From Plantago major (taxonomy: Eukaryota; Streptophyta; Magnoliopsida; Lamiales; Plantaginaceae), in assembly GCA_026545765.1 (NCBI GenBank), contig CM048839.1:16120566-16184565 (forward strand): a stretch of 64,000 bases of DNA, read 5' to 3'. Numbering within the stretch: position 1 is the stretch's first letter; every line of letters starts with the position of its first letter. Of the stretch, positions 13,132 through 24,997 are shown piece after piece. Under the pieces are notes generated by a model. That model had not been told where the DNA came from, searched no databases, and saw only the letters and a program-made list of their open reading frames with translations. Both the position numbers and the translations under genes were made by a program.

Positions 13132-14860
13132 TGTTACCTCCAATATCTTCCAGCTAAACAAGGATGTCTGCGAACATGTGACAGTTTCTGAATTAGTCAC
13201 GCTTTAAAGTTCTATTTAATATTCTAGTCACTGATCAATTTTAGCTCATCTATATGAAGGAAAATCCAACTAGAGAACCAAGTAAACCCTTAAAAGAAAC
13301 AGATACGATACCTATTTCAGCTGAACTAATGAAGCCATTCTTAGAAAATCTCACAAAAATAGGATCTAGATATTGAAATTATTAGAAGAACAAATTATGC
13401 ATGATATTGGCAACCAGTTGTTAAGCTTGAATGTGATTATCACTCTATCTTAATGGCTAATAAATGTATTGATTTTTCAGTCAGGTTAATATACAGATAT
13501 AGCTAAGAAAATAAAAGAGATTTATGAATGATATGAACGGAAAGTACGTGAAGTTACATTTACATACAAAAGTAAGGAGGTTCAAGTAGTCCAAAAGAAA
13601 AGAGGAAGGCAACCACCACAATCAAAGAAGCTCAGGACATATTATTGTCCGAGTTATAATGTTTGATAACGCATCTTGTCTTCCTATTTCCTGATTTTGA
13701 AACTTGAATTCCACTTACATAACAGATATCAATATTTAAGAATGAACAAGATCTATATCAGATTGAAATACTAGATTACTAGTACATGACACAGTTTGTA
13801 TCTGGCCAAAATTGCTATACAACAGTAAATAATAACGAATATCCGCAGATTGAAAGACTGAAACTACAGATTTAGTCAAAGATACGAGTCATCCAATAAT
13901 GGAGTGTCTAGCTCATGAACTCTCCTTCTCCACTGATTTTTATCAAGCAACAGTTCTACTTGAGGGCTTTGGCATCTAGTTATCACTAACACACATGTCC
14001 GTGGATTCTAGATGATGTATGTCCATTTTTACGAAAATACAAGTTCATTAGCAGTAAACTTAGCGGACAAAACTATTTCCAGCAAGGAAACTAAGAATAC
14101 TAGTACTCGTACATAACTTAACCTTACATTCAACACATATCACTGAATCTCAAAGTTAAAGACCATGATCAAGTCAAATTGAAGCCAGAAGCATATCCAC
14201 GCAAGTAAAAAGTCGAAAATCTGTACTCAGACCTGACTTTGCAAGCGAGACTCGTCTCAACCAACCAAGCAATCACCAGAAAAGCCTACTAAGCTCCTTG
14301 TCCTCACTCCTCACTCCTCATGATCAACAAGCTCCAAGGAGCATCACATTCGAAACAGTAGGCCGAAAATCTTCAATACACCTCTGTAATAAATCGAAAT
14401 CAAACAATCTGAGCAACTCAGGGAAATGAATATGAAAATCTGCCAAATTCATATATGTTCAAAACCTCGCAACACAATCAATCCTACATTGCAACAAAAT
14501 TTAAAAAAAAAAAAAAAAAAAAGCCTGATTAAATACACGGCACAATTGATGTTCAGTGAACAGCATAATATCCTCAGCTAATAATGGATCGCCATTGTCA
14601 ATAACTCAATAACTACACTACACAGTACACACACAAATAAAGCTAGAAAAAACAACGATTAATAACTTCATTACACTTACAAACAGTACGAGATTACAGT
14701 ACATAGTACAAATCAGCAACATTAGCATAAAAACAAGAATGTACTATCATCATTTGACTAACCTAAGTTGGAAGAGCAGAAATCAGGAAGTGAAATGGTG
14801 AGAAACTGAAGAAAAAAGCGAAAATTTAGCAAGGAAGTGTGGTTTTGAGGAGAGAGGAAG
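13132..14860 (-). promoter_or_regulatory. Probable 5'-UTR intron and leader of the FPP gene
   Basis: No coding potential is visible between the FPP start codon and about 14.8 kb. On the minus strand a pyrimidine-rich stretch near 14835-14875 is followed by a possible donor in the context ACTTAG|GTTAGT near 14760. This would make most of the region a 5'-UTR intron. A poly-A run lies at about 14503-14522. The exon boundaries are inference. Confidence 0.4.
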
Positions 14861-16056
14861 AAGGAAGTGTAATTAATAGAAGTGATGGGTGGATCTGGTA
14901 GATGGGTCGGGTCGGGTGGATCTGGTAGCTTTGCTTTGAACCGAAGGTGTGTAAGAGCGGACGTCTTTTTCTGTGTGGACTTGTTCTATTTATCACTGCT
15001 CCAATCTTCATGATTCATGTGTGTCTGTCTCTCCGATGTCCATGTCCTAACCAACCGTACATCCAAAAGCAGAGCAACCACTGCAAGTGGAGGAGTAAGG
15101 CTTTCACTCTTTTTATGTAAGCATTAATGCTCTCAGAGTATCAATATTGCTTGTATCAGATTTGTGATGTTAACATCACATAAAATAGTTTAAGAACGGG
15201 ACATAGTCGGTTATAAGAAACATGAGTGATACTATAATTTATGAGATCTTCATAATCCGAACGAGAACTGTGTAATTATGAGAGGATTATAGCTAAGTAT
15301 CTCCACAACGGTACAATTGCTTGGCAACGATCCTTTGGTACGCCGGGGACATTTCAATGAGTACCACATTGTATTTGTGACGATCCGGACCTTGGTAACG
15401 GCCCGTCTTACTTATGAGGGTAACTAAGAACCGTTACCAACATGGGTATTGGGAAGTACAAAGAGACAAGATCCCAAATTTTACAAAAGGTGAAATTCTT
15501 GTAAAATTCAAGTTTTTTTTAACATGAGGAAAATCAATATCCCTCTTACCCAAATGTTGGGCATACTCTCCTAATTTATACTAATGAGGTATGAATTTTC
15601 TTATTATTTAGGAAAATCACGACTTTCACAGGACTACTCCTATTACTTATCGTGGTTGGTACTTAAGCGTTTTTATACATCATGATTGAGAAATTTGTCA
15701 GTGGGTCACCATCATAAAATTACTTTAGATCAATCACGTTTAACTTTGGGTTCTTATGTATGTATTCGTGGAGAGAAATGTGTGCCATGTTCGTTCGATT
15801 AGCGTTCGCAACCCCTTTAGAAACTCTGAAACTTTAGTGGCATTAACTCATTGAAACTTTACACCGTTACATATTATTTCAAATAATATTCTAAGGTTGC
15901 ATTTTTTACAGACTCTGATCATAAATTATTTTTAAATTAGCCCACATAATAAATAGAATTTGTGGGCAATATTCATTAAAAAGGATAAGCCTCAAACCTG
16001 ATTAAGTTCTTACTAAGAAGAGGGAGTAACTATTAAAATGTTTAGGTGAGTGGTCT
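14861..16056. other. Intergenic stretch with no recognised feature
   Basis: No supported open frame, RNA gene or repeat structure was recognised. The minus-strand frame at 14826-15011 lacks similarity to any family I know. Confidence 0.45.
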
Positions 16057-16064
16057 ATTGTGTC

Positions 16065-16206
16065 CAGGGGCGGACCCAAGATTTCAACCTCGGGTGGGGG
16101 AAGGGGAAATTACATATATGAGGTTTTTTTGAGGATTAGGAGGGCGAAATCCAAAGTTTTCGAAAATATTACCTATAAAATAAACATTTTCCCAGGTCCG
16201 CCCCTG
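16065..16206. mobile_element. hAT-superfamily MITE with 8-bp target site duplication
   Basis: A 142-bp element bounded by CAGGGGCGGACC and its inverted form GGTCCGCCCCTG. It is flanked by ATTGTGTC (16057-16064) and ATTGTGCC (16207-16214), an 8-bp target duplication with one mismatch. The length, terminal repeats and 8-bp duplication fit a non-autonomous hAT element. Nothing inside encodes a transposase. Confidence 0.85.
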
Positions 16207-16214
16207 ATTGTGCC

Positions 16215-17074
16215 CGCCTCTATTCCCCCTCTACTTCATATGGCTCCCACTTCCCAACGTGTTAAAAGTCATCTATCTGACAAAATGAACAAAGAAATGA
16301 AGGAGGAGGAACTTTAGAAGAAAAATAATTGCTTCTTCTTTTGGAGTATTATCACTTAGTAGTAGTTGCAAATATTAATGTGGAGGTGAATATAAGCTAA
16401 ATTTAGGTCGGGCATTTATGAGTTATGACTATATGTGTTGTGTTTATCAAACCTTAGTAAATCATCAACTTATTTTTTTTCAAATATCATGATTCATGAA
16501 CAACAATTATTTTCTTTCTTACTGAGTCATTCACGTTTCATTGTAGAATTATATTATACTCGTTTACTATTTAATTTATGAATAAATTGTGCATCAAAAT
16601 CGAATTGAATTGATTGAAAAATTATTGAAATTGTATAGTTTTTTTTATGAAACTGAGCGAATATAATGTTAGTGAGAACTTGCCTTGTCTCGTTTCCACA
16701 AAGTATATAAGGAACAGTTTTGGACAACATTTCCCAAGTATCTAGGCTTTATTTGATGTGCTATACCAACTAATATGGCACTATGAGTGGCTAATGATGA
16801 TTATCGTGTATACTATTATGGGCCCTTGAATATTAGTGTGATGGTAATCCCTTTTTGCACTCGACTAATTCTCCCTTCGTCGACTAGTAAGTACACTGTT
16901 CCTTTCACCATCTTCGATTACGATGAGCATTAGTCACATAATTACGTTACGATACCATCATTTGACGATGTTTTAGATATCAAATCATCTCACATATGTG
17001 CTTTTATCTGCAATGAACCAAACTAGTAAACTGTAAAAATGAACTACATAGGAGAACGTTTTGCATGTTGAACA
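16215..17074. other. AT-rich intergenic stretch
   Basis: No gene or clear repeat structure was seen. Confidence 0.4.
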
Positions 17075-17320
17075 CTCCCTCCATTTCAGTAAATCATTAC
17101 GATTTTAATCGATAATCGTTTTGAGTTTATTAATTACTCATAAACGATAATAGTAAATAATTTAATAAAATCATATAATAAAAATTTAATTACTAAATTT
17201 TCATTATATAATTTTAACAATTTGTTTATTAATATCGTTTAAGAGTAAATTGTGGTCAAACGCGGAGACAGTTGACCGCATAATAATAAAATGTAACAAT
17301 TTTTTATGAAATGAAGGTAG
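17075..17320. mobile_element. Stowaway-like MITE
   Basis: Starts CTCCCTCCATTTCAGTAAAT and ends with the inverted form ATGAAATGAAGGTAG, followed by TA. The interior is AT-rich and non-coding. A related copy, sharing the block around GAGTAAATTGTGGTCAAA and ACAGTTGACCG, lies at about 36800-36975. The ends and size suit the Tc1/mariner-type Stowaway group. Confidence 0.65.
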
Positions 17321-17554
17321 TATTAATCTTGTGAGTATATCCTTAGTGCAAATAACGACGATTATCACAGTGCTAGTTAAACAAAAGCCGTGGAAATATG
17401 GAATTAAGCTACATGTATTATGAATTCCGATAAATTAGTTCTTCATTTCTTGTTTAAAGCACAAATGATCATATGCTATATCCATATTGCCAAGAGGTTA
17501 AATGACTACATCAACTATCAGATGCTCAAACAACAACCGCACAACAGGGATACG

Positions 17555-18109
17555 TGTTAAGTTCAAACAATGAAAAATATGCAACAATGACAGTAAACAA
17601 TATATAATTGAACAAACAATGAACCAAAATCAGAAAGCCAGATACACAAGATTTAACGTGGTTCGGCAATGCCTACGTCCACAGAGATAAACCAACAATC
17701 TTTATTGATACTTAGGTTACAACCACACGACGTAACAAGAATAATCCCACATAAAAGATAAGAGCAACCTAATATGCTATTCTCCGAAGTATGATCCCTA
17801 ACTTCCTATCAATCATGATTTTACAAGTTAAACCTGTTGATGATATGATATGACCTGATCTATGTAACAAGAACTCAACTACCAAATCCTACTAGAACAA
17901 AAAAACTAATTAGTAATCCTTCTAGCACATGAAAACTAATTTAGGTAACCACTAGAACTCCTTTTAAAATCAGAAAACTGAATTAGTTAAATGCCTAACT
18001 AATTCTCCAGCTTTCCATATCCTGGATTTGATCACCACCGCGTTGAGATTTCCATATTTAATTTGAGTCGTTCAACGATCAATATCATTGTTGAGCTAAC
18101 ACTCTCACA
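17555..18109 (-). mobile_element. Solo LTR (Copia-type), family A
   Basis: A 555-bp unit reading, on the minus strand, from TGTGAGAGTGTTAGCTC to CTTAACA. An inverted copy of the same family lies at 34269-34846. Left flank ATACG (17550-17554) and right flank CTACG (18110-18114) agree in four of five bases. No internal coding region follows on either side, so this is a solo LTR. It contains the motif ACGTGGTTCGGCAAT near 17657, which is also in the neighbouring Copia LTRs. Confidence 0.75.
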
Positions 18110-18114
18110 CTACG

Positions 18115-18621
18115 TGTGAAGTTTTAATCACAAACCAAGATCAATCGAACAAAAAATCACACACAAGAACCCAAACAAACCCGAAGAATAAAGCAGACAA
18201 TAACACCAGATTTTTACGTGGTTCGGCAATTGTCTACGTCCACGAAGGATTCTCAGATTTCACCAGACAACCAAAACCAAAACAGATTACAAGATAGAAG
18301 AAGCTATTCTCGACGAACAATGTCGAACTTCTTTGATTCTATATGTTCCTAACCGTTCTGATCTGTTGGGAATAAAGTTATGTATCTGTTATGAAGATGT
18401 GTTGTGTTCTATTATTCTATGAACTAACTAGTTATGGAACCACATATTTATACAAAGTAAATAGTAGCAATTCACTTCTAACTAGGAATCAAATAACTAG
18501 TAGTTTCCTTTTCCAAGTTGGTTTCCAGTTGCCAATGGAATTCCTAATTCTGTTTCCAAAGGGATTCCTCAACATCCAACTCCTAACACCTTCAGTATTA
18601 GATGTTTAAGCTAAACTCACA
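18115..18621 (-). repeat. 3' LTR of the Copia element
   Basis: Long terminal repeat adjoining the purine-rich tract at about 18622-18632. It carries ACGTGGTTCGGCAAT near 18218, also found in the 5' LTR near 22867 and in the solo LTR beside it. Confidence 0.8.
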
Positions 18622-18669
18622 ATTCTCCACCTAGCTTCAACATCTGAAAATCCTCAAGTATTCCTTAGG

Positions 18670-21600
18670 TTAGAATACACCCCTTCCATCCATCAGACTG
18701 ATCAAACTAAGACACAACCTGAATTTATGCACAGGAACAGGCTTAGTAAAACCATCTGCTGGATTCTCCTCAGACTTGATCTTCTGAATCTTTATGCCTC
18801 CCTTATCCACTTCATCTCTGATAAAATGATACTTAATATCAATATGCTTTGATCTGTCATGGTAAGCTTGATGTTTCGCCAAGTGAATGGCACTTTGATG
18901 TATAGTCACTGTTTCTTGCTTCACTCCAAACTGATTTACTATACCCTTCAGCCATATAGACTCCTTTACAGCCCCAGTCATTGCCATAAACTCTGATTCA
19001 GTAGTTGACAAAGCAATAACTAATTGATGTGCAGATCCAGCTAACAACAGTTCCAAACAATGTAAACACATAACCTGTCAAGGACTTCATTGTGTCAACA
19101 TTTGCAGCATAATCTGAATCCACATAACCAGTGATAGCTTTCATGTCTGAGCTTTGCTCAAATATCAATCCCATATCCACTGAGCCTGCAATATACCTCA
19201 ACAATCCCTTCACTGCTTCCCAGTGAACTCTTCCTGGATTGTCCATATATCTGCTCACAGAACTCATTGCATGAGTTAAATCAAGTCTGCAACACACCAT
19301 TGAATACATAATTGACACATCTGCACTAGCATAAGGCACCTTCTTCATGTACTCAATCTCTTCTTCCTCAGTAGGATACAGCTTCTCTGACAGCGTAATG
19401 TTTGCACTTATAGGTGTTGACATGATCTTAGCACCTTTCATGTTAAACCTCTCAAGAACTTTGATGAGATATGCTTTCTGATTAAGCATGACTCCACCAT
19501 CTTTCTTGAAACATATATCAATGCCCAAGATCCTCTTTGCCACTCCTAGATCCTTCATATCAAACTCAGACTTGAGTAACTCCTTTACTTCAGTGATCCC
19601 AGTCATATGTTTACTAACTAAGAGCATGTCATCTACATATATAAGCAAGTAAATCATATCTTCAACTCTCTCACCCTTGAAGTAAATGCATGTATCATAA
19701 TCACATCTCCTGAATCCATTAGTGATCATGAAAGTGTCAAACCTCTTGTACCATTGCCTAGGACTTTGCTTCAACCCATACAGTGATCTGAGAAGTAAAC
19801 ATGCCTTACTCTCCTTATCAACCACATTCAGTCCTTCAGGTACAGTCATGTAGATTTGTTCATCCAATCTACCATGTAGAAACGATGTAGTGACATCCAT
19901 TTGATGTAGAAATAGACCAAACTGTGATACCATGGCCAATAAGATCCTTATAGAACTATGTTTCACCACGGGAGAGAAAATTTCATTGTAATCTATCCTT
20001 TATCTTTGAGTGAAACCCCTAGCAATAAGCCTTACTTTGTATCTTATCTTCTCACCAGTCTCAGTTCCCAATTTCTTCTTGAATATCCACTTGCAGCTGA
20101 CTAACCTTTGTCCTTTAGGTTTAGTCACAATCTCCCAGGTGTTATTCTTCTCCAAAGATAACAACTCATGTTGAATAGCAATGCTCCACTTGGCAGTCTG
20201 AGAACAGCTGATAGCTTGGCTGTAACTATCTGGTTCATAGTATTCTATCTCCTCAGCCGTATGCAATGCAAAGTATACCATATTAGGATCTTCAGTTGAA
20301 GTCCTATTCCTTGGAATTCTATCTCTCGTCAATTGATAATCAGCCACATCAACTGGATTTACACCTTCAACCCCAGTTCTCCTTCTTATTGGTTGTCTTA
20401 CCACCCGTGAAACACCCACGGGACTTGTTTCAGAATGTTGACTATCTTCAAAAGTTTCTACAGCTAGTGGTGTTGTTATATCTGGTACCAATGTTGGCTC
20501 AACATTGCCTCTAACACCCCCTGTAGTAGTCTCCACCTGAACTTGTGTAGGTTTCTTATGAATGTCTGGTGGTACCTGATGGCCTTCAGTCTTCTTCAGT
20601 GGCATTATTGACTCATCAAACACCACATCTCTACTGATAATGCACTTTTGCTTTCCAGGCTCCATACACCATAACTTGAATCCTTTCACTCCTTTTGGAT
20701 ATCCAAGAAACACATACTTCAAAGCCCTTGCTTCCAACTTGTCTTGTTTAACATGTACATAAGCTAAACATTCAAAGGTTTTTTGGCTCTGAATAGTCAG
20801 GTGTGGTTCCTCTCCAAATTTCTTCAGGTGAGTTAAAGTTTAGTGCAGCAGAAGGACATAGATTGATCAAGTGTGCTGCAGTTGCAGCTGCTTCTCCCTA
20901 GAAGTTCTTTGACATTCCTGCTCCGAGTAACATGCATCTTATCCTCTCCGACAAAGTCCTATTCATCCTCTGAGCTACTCCATTTTGTTGTGGATTACCT
21001 GGGACTGACTTATGTCTGATAATTCCCTTTTCAGTGCAGTAGTTGTTGAACTCCTGTGATAGAAACTCCAATCCATTATCTGTCCTTATCACCTTTAACT
21101 TCTTGCTAGTCTGATTCTCCATTTCTATCAACCAACATTTGAACTTACTGAAGGTTTCATCCTTTGACTTGAGTATGAAGATCCATACTTTCCTTGATTT
21201 ATCATCAATGATTGATAGAAAATACTTGCCACCATTTCTTGTAGTTGTCCTTGATGGCCCCCAAAGATCTGAGTGTACATATTCCATGATGTCCTTAGTA
21301 ATGTGCTTCCCTGTGCCATAGCTAAGTTTCTTAGCTTTCCCAAGTACACACAGCTCACATAACCCCATCTTGTTCACTATGTCACCGCATAACAAGCCTT
21401 TCATTGACAGCTCCATTAGTGCTTTCTCACCAACATGTCCTAGTCTGTTATGCAATAGTAATGTCTTCTCATCACTTTGTACATTTGGAGGCCTCACCAA
21501 CTACAGTTCTTCCTTGCAAGTAATACAACTCATTCCTTTTTATACCTTGCATAACAACTGTGTCACCTCACATGATTTTCAATACTCCCTTCCGGGAGTG

Positions 21601-21896
21601 ATAACTATAACCGCTTGAATCCATCAGTCCTAATGATATGATGTTTCTCTTCAACTCAGGAAAATACCTCACATTTAAAAGCTCTCTAACAACTCCATCA
21701 AACATCTCAATCCTGACTGAACCAATACCTTTTATCTTCAATGATTCATCATTAACCAACAATACAGACCCACAGTTCTTGTGCTCAGAACTTGTAAACC
21801 AATCTCTAATGTGTGTCATATGGAAAGAACACCCCTGAATCCATAACCCATATTGAATTAGAACAAATTTGAGTGACTCCAAGTACCTCCACAATA
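18670..21896 (-). pseudogene. Copia pol remnant (protease, integrase, reverse transcriptase, RNase H), broken
   Basis: Read on the minus strand, the polyprotein is split over at least four frames. The protease active site WVMDSG lies across a frameshift near 21830. GAG-pre-integrase and integrase occupy 20898-21500, with HSDLWGP and RTDNGLEF. The third catalytic position reads GVAQRMNRT, where the family has Glu (GVAERMNRT), so the DDE triad is incomplete. An in-frame stop ends this piece after SKNF. The integrase C-terminus and start of RT lie at 20000-20737. RT continues at 18998-19969 with LLIYVDDMLLV. RNase H occupies 18670-19071 with STTESEFMAM. Stops and shifts rule out a functional product. 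Confidence 0.85.
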
Positions 21897-22684
21897 GTTA
21901 ATGCTTTGGTAGTGTGGTAAGCCTCAGAACTGTTGGTATTGTCTCCATTAGCATTGTAGTGTTGTTGGACTCCCTTGACCTTCTTTTGCCTTTTCTGAAG
22001 TGGGCAGTCCTTCTTCAAGTGTCCAGCTACCTTGCAGTAATAACACTTCCTTGTTTCAGCACCACTATGCTTTTCAGTTGATTGTTGATGTTTCTTATTG
22101 TTGTTGAACTTCTTCTTGTGATCTTGCTTGTTATTTATGAAAATAAGCCCTTCTCCATAAGCATCACCACTGCTAGTCAACTTTTGTAGTTCCTTAGTCT
22201 TCAATGCTTGCACAACATCATTCAGAGACATTGAAGTTTTCCCTCCATAGAGCAATGCATCTTTAATGTTGTCAAGTGATCTTGGCAGTGCTTGCAGTAG
22301 TAGAAGAGCTTGATCTTCTGCACCAATCTTGGATTCCAGGTTTTCAAGATCATCAATGAGCTTTTGAAACTCATCAATTTGCTCAAACATTGTCTTCTCA
22401 TCCGAGATCCTAAAGGAATACAACTTCTGTTTCAAGTAAACTCTATTTGCCAAGGTTTTCACCATATAGAGTTCCTCCAGCTTATCCCATAGTTCTTTTG
22501 CAGACGTCTCCTTAGCAACTTCTCTCAACACCTTGTCACCAAGACATAGAATAATAGCACTATGCGCTTTGTCCATCATAGTCTGTTTATCAGCAGCAGA
22601 TAATGTTGACGACATCTTCTCAGCACCATCCAATGCCGTTACCAACTCTGTTGCACCAACATTGCCTTCATCTTCACCTTCCAT
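21806..22684 (-). pseudogene. Copia gag with CCHC zinc knuckle
   Basis: The frame opens with MEGEDEGNVGATEL about 60 nt inside the primer-binding site. It contains the UBN2-type gag core (around KELWDKLEELYMVK) and the nucleocapsid knuckle CYYCKVAGHLKKDC. It runs into the protease start WVMDSG and then leaves frame. Gag itself looks largely uninterrupted, while the pol portion downstream is broken. Confidence 0.85.
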
Positions 22685-22765
22685 AGCGTGAAATCTCCAG
22701 AACCTGTGAATTTGTCGATATCGAATCTTGCGGAAGTCATCTTTGTTCCCACAGACGGCGCCAAT

Positions 22766-22949
22766 TGTGAAGTTTTAATCACAAACCAAGATCAATCGAA
22801 CAAAAATCACACACAAGAACCCAAACAAACCTGAAGAATAAAGCAAACAATAAAACCGAATTTTTACGTGGTTCGGCAATTGCCTACGTCTACAAACGAT
22901 TCTCAGATTTCACTAGACAACCAAAACCAAAACATAAGTTTTAATCACA
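22766..22949 (-). repeat. 5' LTR of the Copia element, internally deleted
   Basis: Shares its inner 170 bp with the 3' LTR at 18115-18287, then ends in ATAAGTTTTAATCACA before the CTACG target duplication. Roughly 320 bp present in the 3' LTR are missing, including the region where the LTR promoter would lie. Confidence 0.75.
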
Positions 22950-22954
22950 CTACG

Positions 22955-24269
22955 CCTAGCACATTGTTCTCATTTGGATCATGAGCTAAACTAAAAATGT
23001 AAATGAAGTAGCTAAAAGGTCTTATGTCCGTCAAAATAGAACCAACATAAGAAAAATCTAACGTACTGATAATTAACGAGAAACCGCATGAAGTTGCATA
23101 TAATTGAGAATGAATTATTGATTTGCATATAATTGCTCACCAATACATAATTATCTTTCATTTGGTTAAAAGTACATATAATTGCGAATGCATTTAAAAA
23201 ACGGCATTGCTGTAGGCCTGTAGCCTATAGTAATTAATTAAATTAAATCACATATGTGCCTCTACGTTGCTAGGGAGCACTTGGGTCCTATTCAATAAAT
23301 TTGCATTAAATACATTGTTTTGTTTTGTCTTTTAGACTAAAGTCGTCCAAATAATAATAGAGGAATGTGGTAGGAAGTACAATTGTATTATTTTTTATTG
23401 TTTGTGCACTATTAAAATAAATTTTACTGATTCTAGTGTAAACTCATAATTGATTTTTCATTCATACCCTTGAGCCTAAATTTTGCAAGTCAAACTTACC
23501 AAAACCATCTAAATTTAAATATCAATAAATATATTCAACATTTCCTACAACTTTGCTCATTGTCCATAATGTTTTATTGATACAAAAACTTCACACTTCA
23601 TGTTTAATCTATTGATATATGTCTACAAGTGCAGATTTCGAACATGTACATATACCACAGACATATGCTAGTACCGGTAGTGATATATGTCTAAAAAGTT
23701 ACTAATAAATGTCTACAAGTGTCAGATTTTGAACATGTCCGTTAATGCTACGGACATATATATGTATTGACACTGACATATATCTGAAAGGATATTGATA
23801 TGTGTTTACAGTTACATTTTACATTTACTCCAGCTTAATTAATGTCTTCATAATAAATTTCGAAACTCATATTGGATAAGGGTATGATTGTCTCTTCATA
23901 TTTGCCACCAATCAATCACAACCACACATTTAACTATGTTGTACCAAGATCAACAATAAAAATGTGTGTTGTCTATTAATCAATTCTTCTCTCCAAAATT
24001 GTACTACTTTCTAATTTGGACATAATACTACTAGTATAACAATTCACGTCGTACTTTCCCTTTTCAACTAAAAAATAACGCCACAAATAGACATGGCATT
24101 ATTATCATTATTTATGTTCCCCACTTAATCTCATTGACAGATACATCTAACTTGTTGATGAAAAAAGAGAAATAAATTTAAAGTTCAGAAATTTGAAGTA
24201 AAATTATTAATAGTCTGTACATCAATTTAATGAGACGAAATAGGTAGATATATACTAGATAACAACAAA
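22955..24269. other. AT-rich intergenic stretch with a degenerate tandem duplication
   Basis: No gene recognised. Two copies of a roughly 90-bp unit lie at about 23600-23780. They share ATGTCTACAAGTG, then GATTT and GAACATGT, and each ends in ACGGACATAT or a close variant. Confidence 0.5.
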
Positions 24270-24605
24270 TGTTAATATATGTCCTGATAGAGACCACTCG
24301 AACAAAATCGAAGATATTATAGGTTCGACGTATCCACTCATATAGATAGTACTTTCAAAATTATTTCTATTTTATTAATTTAGAATCAAATAAGGACAGA
24401 AAATTACTTCATATGCTTACATTAGTTATTACTGAAAAATGTTAATTTATGTCCTTTTAAACCAATCAAACAAAATCGACCATATTATAGATTCGACGTA
24501 TCCAATCATATAGATATTGTACTTTTAAAATTATTTCTATTTTATCAGAATAAAAAATGGGAAAAAAATTACTCCATATATTTAAGTTGGTTATTACTAA
24601 AAAGA
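24270..24605. repeat. Tandem duplication, about 168-bp period, two copies
   Basis: The two copies share GTTAATATATGTCCT or GTTAATTTATGTCCT, then AACAAAATCGA, TTCGACGTATCCA, CATATAGATA and AAAATTATTTCTATTTTAT in the same order. The offset between GACGTATCCA in copy 1 (about 24327) and copy 2 (about 24495) is 168 bp. It is non-coding and lies directly upstream of the OTU exon fragment. Confidence 0.7.
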
Positions 24606-24722
24606 GTAAATTGTTCATGTATATAAATTGGTTAGTAAAGTGTTACAAACAAATCATAGAAGAAAAGAAAAATACCCCAAGTATTATTCAATTTTATTTA
24701 TAATCTATAAAGTAATTTTTGC

Positions 24723-24997
24723 AAGGGGCAGACCAAGGAAGCAAAATACAAAGGGTAAAAAACAAGCAAGTCCCAACAAGTAATTTCACTCACTCTCTCG
24801 AGTGTCGAACTTCTTTCCTTGATTCTCCATATTCATTTCAATTTTGTCACTTTTCATTCTTGTTGAATTTTGTCAATGTTGTAGCAGAACAAGAAACAAG
24901 GTAGATGGCAGAGTGATTTACCGGCATTGAGACGACAGCTCGATGCTTTAGGTTTCAATATCATCCAAGTTACTGACGATGGTAACTGTTTGTTTAG
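24723..24997 (+). pseudogene. Two-exon 5' fragment of a second OTU gene
   Basis: The first two exons of an OTU gene like that at 2838-6704, here in the opposite orientation. Exon 1 (about 24723-24779) has lost the ATG and has small indels, but still ends at a GTAATTTCACTCAC donor matching the GTAAGCTCACTCAC donor of the complete gene. The intron is about 105 bp. Exon 2 is 24885-24997, exactly 113 nt as in the complete gene. I count about 21 differences (roughly 81% identity). It keeps LDALGFNIIQVTDDGNCLF, including the catalytic Cys codon. The retained intron shows a DNA-level duplication rather than a retrocopy. A Copia element begins 50 bp downstream and no later OTU exon follows. Confidence 0.8.

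Larger units (their letters stand above)
18115..22949 (-). mobile_element. Degenerate Ty1/Copia LTR retrotransposon with truncated 5' LTR
   Basis: The element reads on the minus strand. The 3' LTR is 18115-18621 (about 507 bp, TGTGAG to TTCACA). The 5' LTR is 22766-22949, only 184 bp. It matches the 3' LTR over the proximal 170 bp and then jumps to a short terminal piece, so it carries an internal deletion. Both ends are flanked by CTACG (18110-18114 and 22950-22954). A purine-rich tract, AGGTGGAGAAT, precedes the 3' LTR. The sequence next to the 5' LTR (ATTGGCGCCGTCTGTGGGA) is the expected primer-binding site. The internal order gag, protease, integrase, RT, RNase H is Copia. Confidence 0.9.

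Noticed and set aside
18391-18609. A short plus-strand frame
   Set aside because: It lies inside the LTR on the strand opposite to the element and is explained by chance.
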